From contig CAMHJX010000001.1 of NCBI GenBank assembly GCA_946185535.1, forward strand, positions 186,001 through 250,000: 64,000 bases of DNA. The letters run 5' to 3'. This document shows positions 1 to 8,741 of the stretch, in pieces. Source of the DNA: an uncultured Bacteroidales bacterium (GTDB lineage: Bacteria > Bacteroidota > Bacteroidia > Bacteroidales > F082). The translations under genes were made by a program, and so were the position numbers. A model generated the notes under the pieces. It saw nothing but the letters and a program-made list of their open reading frames with translations. It made no database searches and had not been told where the DNA came from. Numbering within the stretch: position 1 is the first letter of the stretch; the number at the start of each line of letters is the position of its first letter.

Positions 1-990
1 TCTAAGATAAGCCTTTTCGACATAATCTTGGGCATATTCATTTTCATAAACAAAAGCATCTGCATTTTGTTCCACAATCTGAAGCACAAAAGCCCGTCCA
101 TCTTCCCTATTCATATACAAAATGGAAGTCTCAAAATCAAAAGAATAAGTGTATCTCATCACAATAACAGTATCAGGACAAACAATGTAGTTGTCATCCA
201 TCCAAATTGTATCAATAGCACTATCTCGAATTTCACCCAATCCGTCTTCCCTGAAAACCAATTGGATACCGTTGTCAATGTCGTATGGATTGAAATTGAG
301 TGTCTCCAAGGAAGCAGCAATCGGATTGCCAGCATAATCAATGTTGTAGTAATCAATTTGTTCGACACCCCATACTCCAAAGAAAGGGTTCTCTGGCATA
401 TCAACAGTAACAATAGCAGTATAACTGGCTTGAGAGCCGTCTTCAGCAGTCACCGTGTAGGTTACAGGTTGGGTGAAGTCAATGGACACACCCGAGACTG
501 GGTCAATACTTGCTCCCATAGATACTGTAATGGTGGGCACCAAAGCTGAGACATCAGTACCCATCGGAACTGTGACTTTTATTTCTTTCGTGCTTTCATC
601 AATGGTAGCATTAAGATCTAAAGAAGCAAACCTAAACGATAGGATTCTTTTCTCGCTACTCTTAGCCTTAACAATGACAATAGCTGAATAAACAGCTTGC
701 GAGCCATCTTCGGCAGTTACCGTATAGGAAACTGGCTGAGTGAAGTCCTTAGGTTCACCCGAAGCAGGATTAACCGTTGCTTTATCGGAAGCCGAAATGA
801 CCGGTACTAAATTCGTCACATCAGTACCAGAAGGCATTATTGCAACGATATTCTTGTCATCAATTGATGCCTCGATGTTAGGAGAAACGAACTTAAATGA
901 AAGGATGTCTTTTTCACTGCTTTTTTTCTGGCAACTTGACAATGCCATCAATATGGTCAAAATGACGATGGAAATACTTACTTTTTTCAT
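1..990 (-). CDS. DUF5018-like repeat lipoprotein, C-terminus cut by window edge
   Basis: The frame is open from an ATG at 990 to position 1 (330 codons), so the 3' end lies outside the window. The N-terminus is a lipoprotein signal (MKKVSISIVILTILMALSSC) with lipobox Cys at residue 20. Two tandem copies of a module of about 80 residues follow; each starts with ILSF and ends near FTQPV-YTVTAEDGSQA, the pattern of DUF5018-type domains in Bacteroidota surface lipoproteins. The rest (about residue 180 on) resembles no family I know; it has several Asp/Tyr-rich strands. It is probably anchored in the outer membrane; the ligand is unknown. A -7 promoter box lies at 1021-1028. Confidence 0.75.
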   Translation of the reverse strand, partial: MKKVSISIVILTILMALSSCQKKSSEKDILSFKFVSPNIEASIDDKNIVAIMPSGTDVTNLVPVISASDKATVNPASGEPKDFTQPVSYTVTAEDGSQAVYSAIVIVKAKSSEKRILSFRFASLDLNATIDESTKEIKVTVPMGTDVSALVPTITVSMGASIDPVSGVSIDFTQPVTYTVTAEDGSQASYTAIVTVDMPENPFFGVWGVEQIDYYNIDYAGNPIAASLETLNFNPYDIDNGIQLVFREDGLGEIRDSAIDTIWMDDNYIVCPDTVIVMRYTYSFDFETSILYMNREDGRAFVLQIVEQNADAFVYENEYAQDYVEKAYLR

Positions 991-1020
991 GGCGTTATTG
1001 TTTTGAATTTGTTTCTGCTG

Positions 1021-1028
1021 CAAATATA
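1021..1028 (-). promoter_or_regulatory. Bacteroidota -7 promoter box for the DUF5018-like lipoprotein
   Basis: Reads TATATTTG on the minus strand, followed by GCAGCA, 31 bases before the start codon at 990. It matches the TAnnTTTG consensus; no clear TTTG -33 element is visible. Confidence 0.5.
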
Positions 1029-1051
1029 ATGATATTTGATAATCTAGCACT

Positions 1052-1513
1052 TTAATACTTTTTCTCATTCATTGCCTTAGCTCTACGCTTCGAGTCTTCC
1101 ATCACCTCCAAAGCTTGCTGCTGCAAAAAACGTTCCTCATCCGTTTCAGGCTCCAGCGTGATGCCGTGTGGGCGGGAATGGTGGTTTTCATCCAAATAGG
1201 AGAAAGTGGCGAAGCCATCAGCGGCGATTTTTTCGGGTTCGCGGCTGCGGTACATTTTCGTGTAAACGGTCAAGGTGCTGCGACCCACGGAGATGACTTT
1301 GCTCTCGAAGGTAACGATGTCGCCCGCGAAAATCGGGAACTTGAAATCGATGCCATGGAGCACAAGCAGGACGGTGTCTTTCGTATCAACATACTGCGCC
1401 ACAGCGAAATAAGAACTCTCCAAGAAATACTCGGAGCAACGACCTGCAAAAAAAGTCTGGTGGTGGTTGAGGTCGGCGAGTTTGATCAGTCTTTGGGAAT
1501 AGGTTGCTTTCAT
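1052..1513 (-). CDS. Acyl-CoA thioesterase, hotdog fold
   Basis: A 153-residue protein of the size and pattern of YciA/cytosolic acyl-CoA hydrolases. It would hydrolyse acyl-CoA thioesters in the cytoplasm. Visible features are the helix/strand stretch YFLESSYFAVAQY, the strand GDIVTFESKVISVGRSTLTV typical of the hotdog sheet, and the ending FATFSYLDEN, where the family has its conserved F-T-F/V strand. A charged tail (EVMEDSKRRAKAMNEKKY) follows the fold. The ATG at 1513 is directly preceded by a 7-bp repeat array (1514-1577). Substrate length preference cannot be read from sequence. Confidence 0.75.
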   Translation of the reverse strand: MKATYSQRLIKLADLNHHQTFFAGRCSEYFLESSYFAVAQYVDTKDTVLLVLHGIDFKFPIFAGDIVTFESKVISVGRSTLTVYTKMYRSREPEKIAADGFATFSYLDENHHSRPHGITLEPETDEERFLQQQALEVMEDSKRRAKAMNEKKY

Positions 1514-1577
1514 ATTTCAAGATTCAAGATTCAAAATTCAAGATTCAAAATTCAAGATTCAAAATTTAAAATTCAAT
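1510..1577 (-). repeat. Heptanucleotide array TTGAATC/TTGAATT upstream of the thioesterase
   Basis: On the plus strand, units ATTCAAG and ATTCAAA alternate with exact 7-bp period for about nine units, then decay (ATTTAAA, ATTCAAT). On the coding strand of the thioesterase this reads TTGAATC/TTGAATT and runs straight into the ATG. The same unit, in the same orientation relative to a start codon, recurs at 18711-18733, 18821-18858, 25458-25490 and 42097-42148. Confidence 0.85.
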
Positions 1578-1594
1578 GATTCTAGATTGGCATT

Positions 1595-1664
1595 CAGCTG
1601 TCAGCCGTCAGCTTACAGCTTGGTTAAATCGGAGCTGATAGCTGACTGCTGACAGCTGATAGCT
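1595..1664. repeat. Hairpin-forming heptamer array (AGCTGTC / GCTGACA)
   Basis: Left arm 1595-1620 and right arm 1633-1664 are each built from 7-bp units (AGCTGTC, AGCCGTC; GCTGATA, GCTGACT, GCTGACA) and are largely complementary, so the region folds into a long imperfect hairpin with a short loop around 1621-1632. The right arm touches the stop codon of the downstream hydrolase. A sister element is at 18744-18816. Confidence 0.8.
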
Positions 1665-2424
1665 ATATCTTTATTTTCAGTCCGTCATAGGCAAGCATCA
1701 TGCCGTCGGGGAGTTCACGGTTGACTTCAGCGGCGAGGCCCATGCTGTGGCTGCAATGCGTGAACCAGGTCCTCTTCGCTCCCACCCTTCGGGAAATTTC
1801 AATCGCCTCATCCAAAGTGAGATGCGAATAGTGTTTATTCTTTTGCAAAGCCTCAATAACCAGATATTCAACACCTTGCAGTTTTTCAATCGCTTCTTCG
1901 GATATCTCACTCAGGTCGGTGACATAGGCGAAATTGCCAACGCGGAAGGCATAACAAGTCAAGGTGTAATGCTTCAGTTTGATGGGGATGAAATGCAAAT
2001 CACCAATGTCGAAAGGCGTCTCATCAAGACGGTGAATGTCGTAGGTCGGAGCACCAGGATACGGATGCTCATCGAAAGCGTAAGAATACTCGCGTTTGAT
2101 TTCCGGCAAAGCGGTATCATCAACATAAAGTGTCATGGGCTTTTGCTGCTTGAAGATATAAGGGCGGAGGTCATCGAGGCCGCCAATATGGTCCTTATGC
2201 TCGTGCGTGATAAGCACCGCATCAAGCTTGGTGACATTTTCACGCAACATCTGCTGGCGGAAGTCGGGACCGGCATCCACGGCCACCGTCACTTCATCGG
2301 TCTGAATCAAAATAGAGGTGCGGAGACGCTTGTCGCGCGGGTCCTTGGACTGGCACACGGGACAAGTGCAACCAATAACCGGGACACCTTGCGAGGTTCC
2401 GCTTCCTAAAATAGTGACAATCAT
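1663..2424 (-). CDS. MBL-fold metallohydrolase, PhnP-like
   Basis: A 253-residue metallo-beta-lactamase-fold hydrolase. The N-terminus MIVTILGSGTSQGVPVIGC and the paired CTCPVCQ cysteines are typical of the PhnP-type (phosphoribosyl cyclic phosphodiesterase-like) subgroup. The metal motif is THEHKDH, with further ligands in the later AYVTDLSE and FTHCSHS segments. I chose the ATG at 2424 because the family begins at MIVTILGSG; the frame also extends to 2523, but those residues have no family match. Without phn genes nearby the physiological substrate is uncertain. Confidence 0.8.
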   Translation of the reverse strand: MIVTILGSGTSQGVPVIGCTCPVCQSKDPRDKRLRTSILIQTDEVTVAVDAGPDFRQQMLRENVTKLDAVLITHEHKDHIGGLDDLRPYIFKQQKPMTLYVDDTALPEIKREYSYAFDEHPYPGAPTYDIHRLDETPFDIGDLHFIPIKLKHYTLTCYAFRVGNFAYVTDLSEISEEAIEKLQGVEYLVIEALQKNKHYSHLTLDEAIEISRRVGAKRTWFTHCSHSMGLAAEVNRELPDGMMLAYDGLKIKI

Positions 2425-2523
2425 ATCCTTATCTTTTTTCAAGCATTCATGAATGCCTTGACAAAATTTTAGTGCAAAATTAGCGTTTTTTGCAAAAATA
2501 AGCGTTATCTCATAGAAAAACAC

Positions 2524-2531
2524 TACATTTG
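2524..2531 (+). promoter_or_regulatory. -7 promoter box very close to the start codon at 2536
   Basis: TACATTTG followed by GCAGC and then the ATG at 2536. If this box is used, transcription would begin at or next to the start codon, giving an mRNA with almost no leader. Confidence 0.5.
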
Positions 2532-2535
2532 CAGC

Positions 2536-3090
2536 ATGAATTTTTCATCCTACCTCAGAAACAGGGCCTTAAAAAAAGCCTTGGAGCAGTTCCTCGCTGA
2601 AAAACCTATGGTAAAAATGCCTAATCTTCAGCGACTTAGCTCTATTTTGATTATCTTGGACGAAGGCGACAAAAGCATCGTCAAGAACATTGAGAGCAGT
2701 GCGAAAAGTCTATTTGGTGCCAGCCGATGCGGATTTGTCATACTTTGCAACCAGATGTCAGACACTATCCTGCAAAGCGACCTCTATACCGAGATTACGC
2801 CCAAAGACTTCGGTTTCATGAGTGTGCTGAAACCTGACAAGCACGAATTCATCAAAAAGCTGCCTTTCAGCGCAATACTCATCAATATGGCGGGCAAGAA
2901 TGCGGATGTCAGCGACTACCTCTGCACCCTGCCCAAGACAGACTTCAGAATTTGTTTCCACGAGAGCAAGAACCAAGCCATCTATGATTTGATCATCGAG
3001 AATCCTCGAGCCACCGACCCTGTTTCGAACATCCATGTGTTGCATAATTACCTGAAGGCTCTATCGGGGCCAACTGCACAGAATCCATAA
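2536..3090 (+). CDS. DUF6913-like protein of unknown function
   Basis: A 184-residue soluble protein with no signal peptide or membrane segment. It resembles the small Bacteroidota family (DUF6913) that often precedes dapA; that naming rests on context plus general pattern and is not certain. Visible features are a basic N-terminal helix (LRNRALKKALEQFL), a Rossmann-like strand LSSILIILDEGDKS and a later strand ILINMAGKNADVSDYLCTL. The next gene, dapA, follows after 76 bp containing a REP-like fragment. No catalytic motif was found. Confidence 0.65.
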   Translation: MNFSSYLRNRALKKALEQFLAEKPMVKMPNLQRLSSILIILDEGDKSIVKNIESSAKSLFGASRCGFVILCNQMSDTILQSDLYTEITPKDFGFMSVLKPDKHEFIKKLPFSAILINMAGKNADVSDYLCTLPKTDFRICFHESKNQAIYDLIIENPRATDPVSNIHVLHNYLKALSGPTAQNP

Positions 3091-3094
3091 ATAC

Positions 3095-3150
3095 GGGCCT
3101 TTCGATGCTTCGGCTGCGCTCAGCAACCGCAGGCTCAAGGATCCATCCTT
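3095..3150. repeat. REP-like CTTTCGATGCTTCGG...CTCAG fragment
   Basis: The gap before dapA carries the TTCGA...GCGCTCAG pattern seen in the widespread CCTTCGACxxGCTCAGG palindromic repeats. Fuller copies are at 16844-16904 and 32251-32337. Confidence 0.5.
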
Positions 3151-3166
3151 AACTCAGCATATAACT

Positions 3167-4054
3167 ATGAAATACAATCCATTTAAAGGTACGGGCATCG
3201 CCCTCATCACTCCATTTAAAGCCGACCATTCCGTCGATTTCGAGGCTTTGACAAAAATCGTCAACCATGTCATCGACAATGGTGCCGACTTCTTGGTCGT
3301 TTTGGGCACCACCTCGGAAGCCCCTACCCTTTCAGTTGAAGAAAAGAAACTGGTTATTAGCACAATATTGAAGGCCAATAATGGTCGTTTGCCCATCTTG
3401 CTCGGCATGGGTGGCAACAACACACAAGCCGTCATCGAAGCCATCAAAGCACAAGACTTTACTGGCATCCAAGGCATTTTGAGCGTCGTACCCTACTACA
3501 ACAAACCCAACCAACGCGGCATGAAAGCCCACTTTGAGGCCATCGCCAATGCCAGTCCTGTGCCTGTCGTGGTTTACAATGTGCCAGGCCGCGTGGGCGT
3601 GAACCTACAAGCCGCCACCTGTGTGGAATTGGCAAAACATCCCAACATCATCGCTGTGAAAGAAGCTTCGGGCAATCTGCAGCAAATCATGGAGATCCTG
3701 CGCGACAAGCCCACTGACTTCGATGTGCTATCGGGCGATGACGGCATCACCCAGCCCCTGATGACTTTGGGCGCTCAAGGTGTGATTTCGGTGGCAGCAA
3801 ATGCCTACACGAAGCCCTTCAGCCGCATGATGCGTGCCATGAAAGAAGGTCGCACCGAAGAAGCCTTACGCCTTCACTATGCCATGCTCCGCATGAACCA
3901 ACTTATCTTTGCCGATGGCAACCCTGCGGGCATCAAATGCTTGATGAACCACATGGGACTTTGCCAGAATGTGTTGAGGCTGCCTTTGGTTCCTGTGAAC
4001 GAAAAGGTGGAATCGGACATTATTGAAGAATGGAAACAATTGAAAAACAAATAA
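3167..4054 (+). CDS. dapA: 4-hydroxy-tetrahydrodipicolinate synthase
   Basis: 295 residues, normal for DapA. It condenses pyruvate with aspartate semialdehyde, the first committed step to diaminopimelate and lysine, in the cytoplasm. Visible family motifs are GTTSEAPTL near residue 48, VPYYNKPNQRG containing the catalytic Tyr, YNVPGRVGVN, and KEASGN with the Schiff-base Lys. The ORF starts at the only sensible ATG. The stop codon TAA is immediately followed by the ATG of the carboxypeptidase gene, so the two are probably co-transcribed although their functions are unrelated. Confidence 0.97.
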   Translation: MKYNPFKGTGIALITPFKADHSVDFEALTKIVNHVIDNGADFLVVLGTTSEAPTLSVEEKKLVISTILKANNGRLPILLGMGGNNTQAVIEAIKAQDFTGIQGILSVVPYYNKPNQRGMKAHFEAIANASPVPVVVYNVPGRVGVNLQAATCVELAKHPNIIAVKEASGNLQQIMEILRDKPTDFDVLSGDDGITQPLMTLGAQGVISVAANAYTKPFSRMMRAMKEGRTEEALRLHYAMLRMNQLIFADGNPAGIKCLMNHMGLCQNVLRLPLVPVNEKVESDIIEEWKQLKNK

Positions 4055-6589
4055 ATGAAAGCTTTACATTATTTTATCCTATCGCTCGCCGTCATCATTT
4101 ACGGCAGCGTTTTCGCTCAGGAAAGCCAAAATGACCTTGAGCAACTGATGAAGAACCGTGGGGAGTATTATTTTAGTCTGACCGCTCAGAAACCCACCGA
4201 AATCCAAGCCATCAGCGACCTTTGCTCCGTTGACGGCACCGATGGCAAGACCGTCATCGCATACGCCAACCAACGTGAATTCGACAACCTTATCCAAAGA
4301 GGCTACCAACCCACTTTGATGACTCCGCCTTCGATGAGGCAGCAACCGGTCATGCACGACGCTACTCGTGCTGCTTATGATTGGGATTCGTACCTCACCT
4401 ACGGTGAATATGAAGCCATGATGCAACAGTTCGCCACCGACCACCCTGACCGTTGCACCTACCTTGAGCTCGGCACACTTGCCAGTGGCCGCAAGATGAT
4501 GGGCGCCCGCCTTGGTCGCGGCGAAACCGACGGCAAGCCCAAATTCCTCTATACCTCGACGATGCACGGCGACGAAGTGACCGGCATGATCCTCATGCTG
4601 CGTCTCATCGACGAGTTCTGCACCAGCAACGAGGAACGCATCACCAATATCTTGGACAGTGTGGACCTCTTCATCTTCCCCTGCACCAACCCCGACGGCA
4701 CCTATCATGGGGGCAACAACAGCGTTTATGGCGCCACTCGATACAATGCCCACAACATCGACCTCAATCGCCACTTTCCCGACTTTGACGATGGTCCCCA
4801 CCCCGATGGACAATCCTATTACCAGGACGAGTGCCAATGGATGATGGACCTGGCACAGGAACACCTCTTCACGATGAGCGCCAACTATCACGGGGGATCG
4901 GAAGTGATGAACTACCCTTGGGACACCTACCAGCCCCTTCATGCCGACGATGCCTGGTGGCAATTGGTCTGCCACGAATACGCCGACCTCACGCATGAAG
5001 TCAGTTCGAACTATATGAACTCCTACAACAACGGCATCATCAACGGGTATTCGTGGTACACCATAAACGGTAGCCGTCAAGACTACATGAACTACTACGC
5101 ACAATGCCGTGAAGTTACCATCGAATGCTCCAATGACAAGACTCCCAACGCCTCACAACTGCCCAACTTCTGGAACTACAACCACAACAGCATGTTGACC
5201 TTCATTGAGCAAGTGCTCAACGGCGTGCAAGGCACTGTCACCGACAGCATCACTGGTGAGCCTATCAGCGGCGCTTTGGTGACCGTCAGTGGCCACGACC
5301 ATCACGGTTCGGAAGTGAGTTCTCACACTGCTGGCGACTTCTACCGTCCCATCAAAGGCGGCAACTATACTTTCATCGTCAGCAAGGACGGCTATTGCCC
5401 GAAAATCTTTGACGTGACCATTGCCGACGGCGAAACGAAACATTTTGACATTCAACTCGTCCCTGGCAGTTGCATATTGCCTTCATTCAGCGCATCGACC
5501 ACGCAAGTCGCCCTTGGCGGCAGCGTCAACTTCACCGACGGCTCATTTGGCGAAATCAGCTCATGGAGTTGGACCTTCGAAGGCGGCACCCCTGCCACTT
5601 CCAACCAGCAGAATCCCACCGTCACCTACAACGAAGTCGGCGACTTCGATGTGACGCTCACCATCACCGACGCCAACGGCGACAGCCAGACCTTGACCAA
5701 GGAGAACTACATCCATGTGGCCGAAGCCTACAACATGCAAAACGGCTCGGTGGAGACCTGTGGCGCCTTGTTCTATGACGATGGCGGCGCCAACAGCAAC
5801 TACACCAGCAACAAAGACTACACCATGACCTTCAGACCCGCCACGGAAGGCAGCATGATTCGAGTCGACTTCACCGAATTTAGTACTGAGAGCGGCTGGG
5901 ACTTCCTTTACGTTTACGACGGTGCTACGGTGCAACCCGACACCCAAATTGGACGATACAGTGGAAGCGACTCACCCGGCACCATCACTGCGACCAATGC
6001 CGAAGGCGCCCTGACCTTCCACTTCATCTCCGACCAAAACACAACCGCTTCGGGCTGGGTGGCCACCATCAACTGTGTTGGCAACTACGAGCCGATGATC
6101 ATCTCCGTTACGGCCAATCCCGATATCATCAATGAAGGTGAAAGCAGCCAACTCACCGTGACTGTTACTGGTGGTTCGGGAGAATACACCTACCTTTGGG
6201 AGCCGGTCGAAACCCTTGACAATCCAAACATTGCCAATCCCGTGGCCAGTCCTGTTGACCCCGAAACGGTCTATAAAGTCATTGTGACCGACAGCGATGG
6301 CAACACTGGAATGGGAGAAGTCACAGTCACTATCAGAGATTATTCGGTGGACGAGATGACTTTCCGTCCAAGCATCTATCCCAACCCATGCCATGACAGC
6401 TTCACCATCCAAGCCCAAGGTAACGTCAAATATGAGCTTTACAACAGTCTCGGTCAAATTGTCGTTTCAGGACAATTCAACGACAACAGCCACCAAATCA
6501 GTGGCGAGAACCTGAACCCTGGCATCTACTTCCTTCATATCAATTGCGAGAGTGACAGCTTCGTTGAAAAGATAGTCATTGAAAAATAA
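4055..6589 (+). CDS. Secreted M14 zinc carboxypeptidase with T9SS sorting domain
   Basis: An 844-residue exported metallopeptidase. Order of parts: signal peptide ending FAQ (1-22); M14 catalytic domain with zinc ligands H171 and E174 in HGDE, H279 in NYHGG, and a catalytic Glu in EVTIECS near 357; a carboxypeptidase-regulatory-like fold starting VQGTVTDSITGEPISGA (about 390-470); a PKD domain (about 475-555); a CUB-like domain with SGWDFLYVYDG (about 565-680); an Ig-like repeat; and a C-terminal T9SS domain starting YPNPCHDSFTIQ (about 775-844). It likely cleaves peptides at the cell surface or outside the cell. It begins with no gap after dapA. Confidence 0.92.
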   Translation: MKALHYFILSLAVIIYGSVFAQESQNDLEQLMKNRGEYYFSLTAQKPTEIQAISDLCSVDGTDGKTVIAYANQREFDNLIQRGYQPTLMTPPSMRQQPVMHDATRAAYDWDSYLTYGEYEAMMQQFATDHPDRCTYLELGTLASGRKMMGARLGRGETDGKPKFLYTSTMHGDEVTGMILMLRLIDEFCTSNEERITNILDSVDLFIFPCTNPDGTYHGGNNSVYGATRYNAHNIDLNRHFPDFDDGPHPDGQSYYQDECQWMMDLAQEHLFTMSANYHGGSEVMNYPWDTYQPLHADDAWWQLVCHEYADLTHEVSSNYMNSYNNGIINGYSWYTINGSRQDYMNYYAQCREVTIECSNDKTPNASQLPNFWNYNHNSMLTFIEQVLNGVQGTVTDSITGEPISGALVTVSGHDHHGSEVSSHTAGDFYRPIKGGNYTFIVSKDGYCPKIFDVTIADGETKHFDIQLVPGSCILPSFSASTTQVALGGSVNFTDGSFGEISSWSWTFEGGTPATSNQQNPTVTYNEVGDFDVTLTITDANGDSQTLTKENYIHVAEAYNMQNGSVETCGALFYDDGGANSNYTSNKDYTMTFRPATEGSMIRVDFTEFSTESGWDFLYVYDGATVQPDTQIGRYSGSDSPGTITATNAEGALTFHFISDQNTTASGWVATINCVGNYEPMIISVTANPDIINEGESSQLTVTVTGGSGEYTYLWEPVETLDNPNIANPVASPVDPETVYKVIVTDSDGNTGMGEVTVTIRDYSVDEMTFRPSIYPNPCHDSFTIQAQGNVKYELYNSLGQIVVSGQFNDNSHQISGENLNPGIYFLHINCESDSFVEKIVIEK

Positions 6590-6624
6590 AAGCAGAAACC
6601 ACTCGTTAGTAACGTAAAAATGAG

Positions 6625-6632
6625 TAATTTTG
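6625..6632 (+). promoter_or_regulatory. -7 promoter box for bamD
   Basis: TAATTTTG followed by CAGCCCG and the ATG at 6640. As at 2524, the box is so near the start codon that the transcript would have almost no 5' leader. Confidence 0.5.
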
Positions 6633-6639
6633 CAGCCCG

Positions 6640-7437
6640 ATGAAAAATAGGATATTGATATTGACAATTTTGGGTCTTGTAGCCTTCACCTCGTGCAACG
6701 ATTTCAACCGTTTGGTAAAGAGCACCGACAACGAGATGAAGTATGAGGTCGCAGTGGATTACTTTGAGCGCGGTGACTACAACCATGCCCTTCAGTTGTT
6801 CGACCTTTTGCAGTCCTCGTTCCGCAACACGCCTAAAGGCGAGTCAATTACCTACAAGACCGCTTTGTGTTACTACTATCAAGACGATTTTGAAATCGCG
6901 GGTTACTACTTTAACCGTTTCGTGCAGACCTATCCTTTCTCAAAGGATGCCGAAAAAGCCGCTTACATGAGTGCCTATTGCAGCTATCGGGTTTCGCCCG
7001 AGTCGGGATTGGACCAAACCAGCACTCATAGTGCCATCAAGCAGTTGAAAGGCTTCATCGACCAATATCCAAACAGCGACAGCCTGAGCAGAGCGCAACA
7101 TTTGTTGACCGAACTCAACGATAAGCTGGAAGAAAAGGAATACAACATCTGCAGATTATTCTATCGCATGGAAAACTATAGTGCTGCCATCACTTCGTTT
7201 GAGAACATGCTGAAGAAATATCCCAACACTTCGCACCGCGAGGAGATACTCTACGACATGGCCAAGACCTATTACGACTATGCCGAGAACAGTGTCACAG
7301 AAAAGCAACGCGAGCGTTATGAATCATGCGTCGAGCAGTGCAACACGCTGGCTTATCTTTATCCCAGCAGCAAGTACCTGCAAGACGTGAACGGCATTGC
7401 CGCCAAAGCAAGAAAGAAATTAGAAAACATCAAATAA
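6640..7437 (+). CDS. bamD: Outer-membrane assembly lipoprotein BamD
   Basis: 265 residues. It is a periplasm-facing lipoprotein of the BAM complex, which inserts beta-barrel proteins into the outer membrane. The signal ends in the lipobox FTSC (Cys19). The mature part is made of TPR-like helical repeats: YFERGDYNHALQLFD, ALCYYYQDDFEIAGYYFNRF, RMENYSAAITSFENMLKKYP and the final YPSSKYLQDV. The gene heads the cluster bamD-rpoZ-DUF4835-recN and ends 2 bp before rpoZ. Confidence 0.9.
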   Translation: MKNRILILTILGLVAFTSCNDFNRLVKSTDNEMKYEVAVDYFERGDYNHALQLFDLLQSSFRNTPKGESITYKTALCYYYQDDFEIAGYYFNRFVQTYPFSKDAEKAAYMSAYCSYRVSPESGLDQTSTHSAIKQLKGFIDQYPNSDSLSRAQHLLTELNDKLEEKEYNICRLFYRMENYSAAITSFENMLKKYPNTSHREEILYDMAKTYYDYAENSVTEKQRERYESCVEQCNTLAYLYPSSKYLQDVNGIAAKARKKLENIK

Positions 7438-7439
7438 CT

Positions 7440-7778
7440 ATGGATTTTAAGAAGATTAAAACCGAAACGACGGTGGTCACCCGTCAGAAAGACCAATTCT
7501 ACAAAGGCACAGGTAACATTTACGAGACCGTTGCCATCCTTTCCATCAGGGCCAACCAAATCGCCTCTGAGATGAAGGCTGAGCTCAATGAGAAGATTGA
7601 GTCGTTTGCTGCCGCCACCAACGACAGTCTGGAAGAAGTGTTTGAGAACAAGGAACAAATCGAAATCGCCAAGTTCTACGAGCGTTTGCCCAAGCCCACG
7701 CTGATTGCCATCCACGAATTCCTCCACGACCAGATCTATTTCCGCAACCCCGCCAAGGAAAACCAGGAAGCTTTCTGA
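7440..7778 (+). CDS. rpoZ: RNA polymerase omega subunit, Bacteroidota type
   Basis: 112 residues starting MDFKKIKTETTVVTRQ. The order NIYETVAILSIRANQIASEM corresponds to the conserved omega helix that holds the beta' subunit of RNA polymerase; the extended C-terminus with RLPKPTLIAIHEFL is typical of Bacteroidota. The frame is open upstream to 7326 inside bamD, but the ATG at 7440, 2 bp after the bamD stop, matches the family start. In related genomes coaBC usually follows; here it is absent and the DUF4835 gene comes next. Confidence 0.85.
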   Translation: MDFKKIKTETTVVTRQKDQFYKGTGNIYETVAILSIRANQIASEMKAELNEKIESFAAATNDSLEEVFENKEQIEIAKFYERLPKPTLIAIHEFLHDQIYFRNPAKENQEAF

Positions 7779-7806
7779 TTGGAGTAACATCATAAAGGGA
7801 GATACC

Positions 7807-8727
7807 ATGAAAAGAGTCTTTGCCACACTACTCGTAGCCTTCGGTTGCCTGCTGAACTTCAGCACTATGCAAGCGCAAGAGCTACAATGCGACGTGCGCG
7901 TCAATTCCAACAAGGTGCAAGGTAGCGACAAGACCATCTACCAGAACCTGCAGACCTCCCTCTATGAGTTTATCAACAACACGAAATTCACGGAGATCAA
8001 CTTCAGACAAGCTGAAAAGATTGAATGCTCAATGCTCATTGACATCCTCAGCCGCGAAGGCAACTACTTCACCGCTGAGATCAACTTGGCATTGCGTCGT
8101 CCGGTTTACAAATCGAGTTACAACACACCGATGTTCAACTACATCGACCGCAAGTTCTATTTCGAGTACACTGACGGACAGACGCTTGACTTCAATCCAA
8201 ACACTTACATCTCCAACATCACAAGCACCATCGGATTCTACGTCTACCTCTTCCTCGGCCTCGATTTCGACTCCTTCTCCCCCAATGGCGGCGAGCCCTT
8301 CTTCGCTATTGCGGAGACCATCGCACATACCGCCCCACAAGACCCAGGGTCGGAAAATGGCTGGAGCTCGACGGGACGACAAAACCGTTACGCGATCATC
8401 AGTGACATCAACAATCCTACTTACCAGCCGCTGCATCAGTTCTTATACGACTACCACCGTTACGGTTTGGACATGATGTCAGAGAAACCCGATCAGGCAC
8501 GTGAAGCCATACTTGGCGCCATCGTACAATTACAGAGTGTCTACGAGCGCAACTCGATGTGCTATTTCCTTCAACTGCTCATCGAGAGCAAACGAGATGA
8601 AATCATACAGATTTTCTCTCAAGGCGACATGAAAATCAGGACCGAAGCTTCCAACATCATGAAGACCATCGATCCTTCGCAGACCTCGCGCTATGAGGAT
8701 ATGCTGAAAAATACCGGCAGGCTATAA
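7807..8727 (+). CDS. DUF4835 family secreted protein
   Basis: 306 residues with a signal peptide (MKRVFATLLVAFGCLLNFST, cut after MQAQ). The body matches the Bacteroidota DUF4835 family that sits just upstream of recN: VNSNKVQGSDKTIYQNLQ, FNYIDRKFYFEYTDGQTLDF, and the PNTYISNITSTIGFYVYLFL segment. It is predicted to be periplasmic or outer-membrane associated. No catalytic residues are recognisable and the family's role is not established. The start at 7807 places the signal peptide at the N-terminus; the open frame from 7705 adds only out-of-family residues overlapping rpoZ. Confidence 0.85.
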   Translation: MKRVFATLLVAFGCLLNFSTMQAQELQCDVRVNSNKVQGSDKTIYQNLQTSLYEFINNTKFTEINFRQAEKIECSMLIDILSREGNYFTAEINLALRRPVYKSSYNTPMFNYIDRKFYFEYTDGQTLDFNPNTYISNITSTIGFYVYLFLGLDFDSFSPNGGEPFFAIAETIAHTAPQDPGSENGWSSTGRQNRYAIISDINNPTYQPLHQFLYDYHRYGLDMMSEKPDQAREAILGAIVQLQSVYERNSMCYFLQLLIESKRDEIIQIFSQGDMKIRTEASNIMKTIDPSQTSRYEDMLKNTGRL

Positions 8728-8741
8728 GTTTTCACATCATT

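Noticed and set aside
1510..1577. Heptamer arrays as CRISPR
   Set aside because: Units are 7 bp with no spacers, and no cas gene is in the window.
4079..5104. Minus-strand frame of 341 codons opposite the M14 carboxypeptidase
   Set aside because: The plus strand has all catalytic motifs and a sorting domain; the antisense product is Val/Gly-rich without a recognisable fold.
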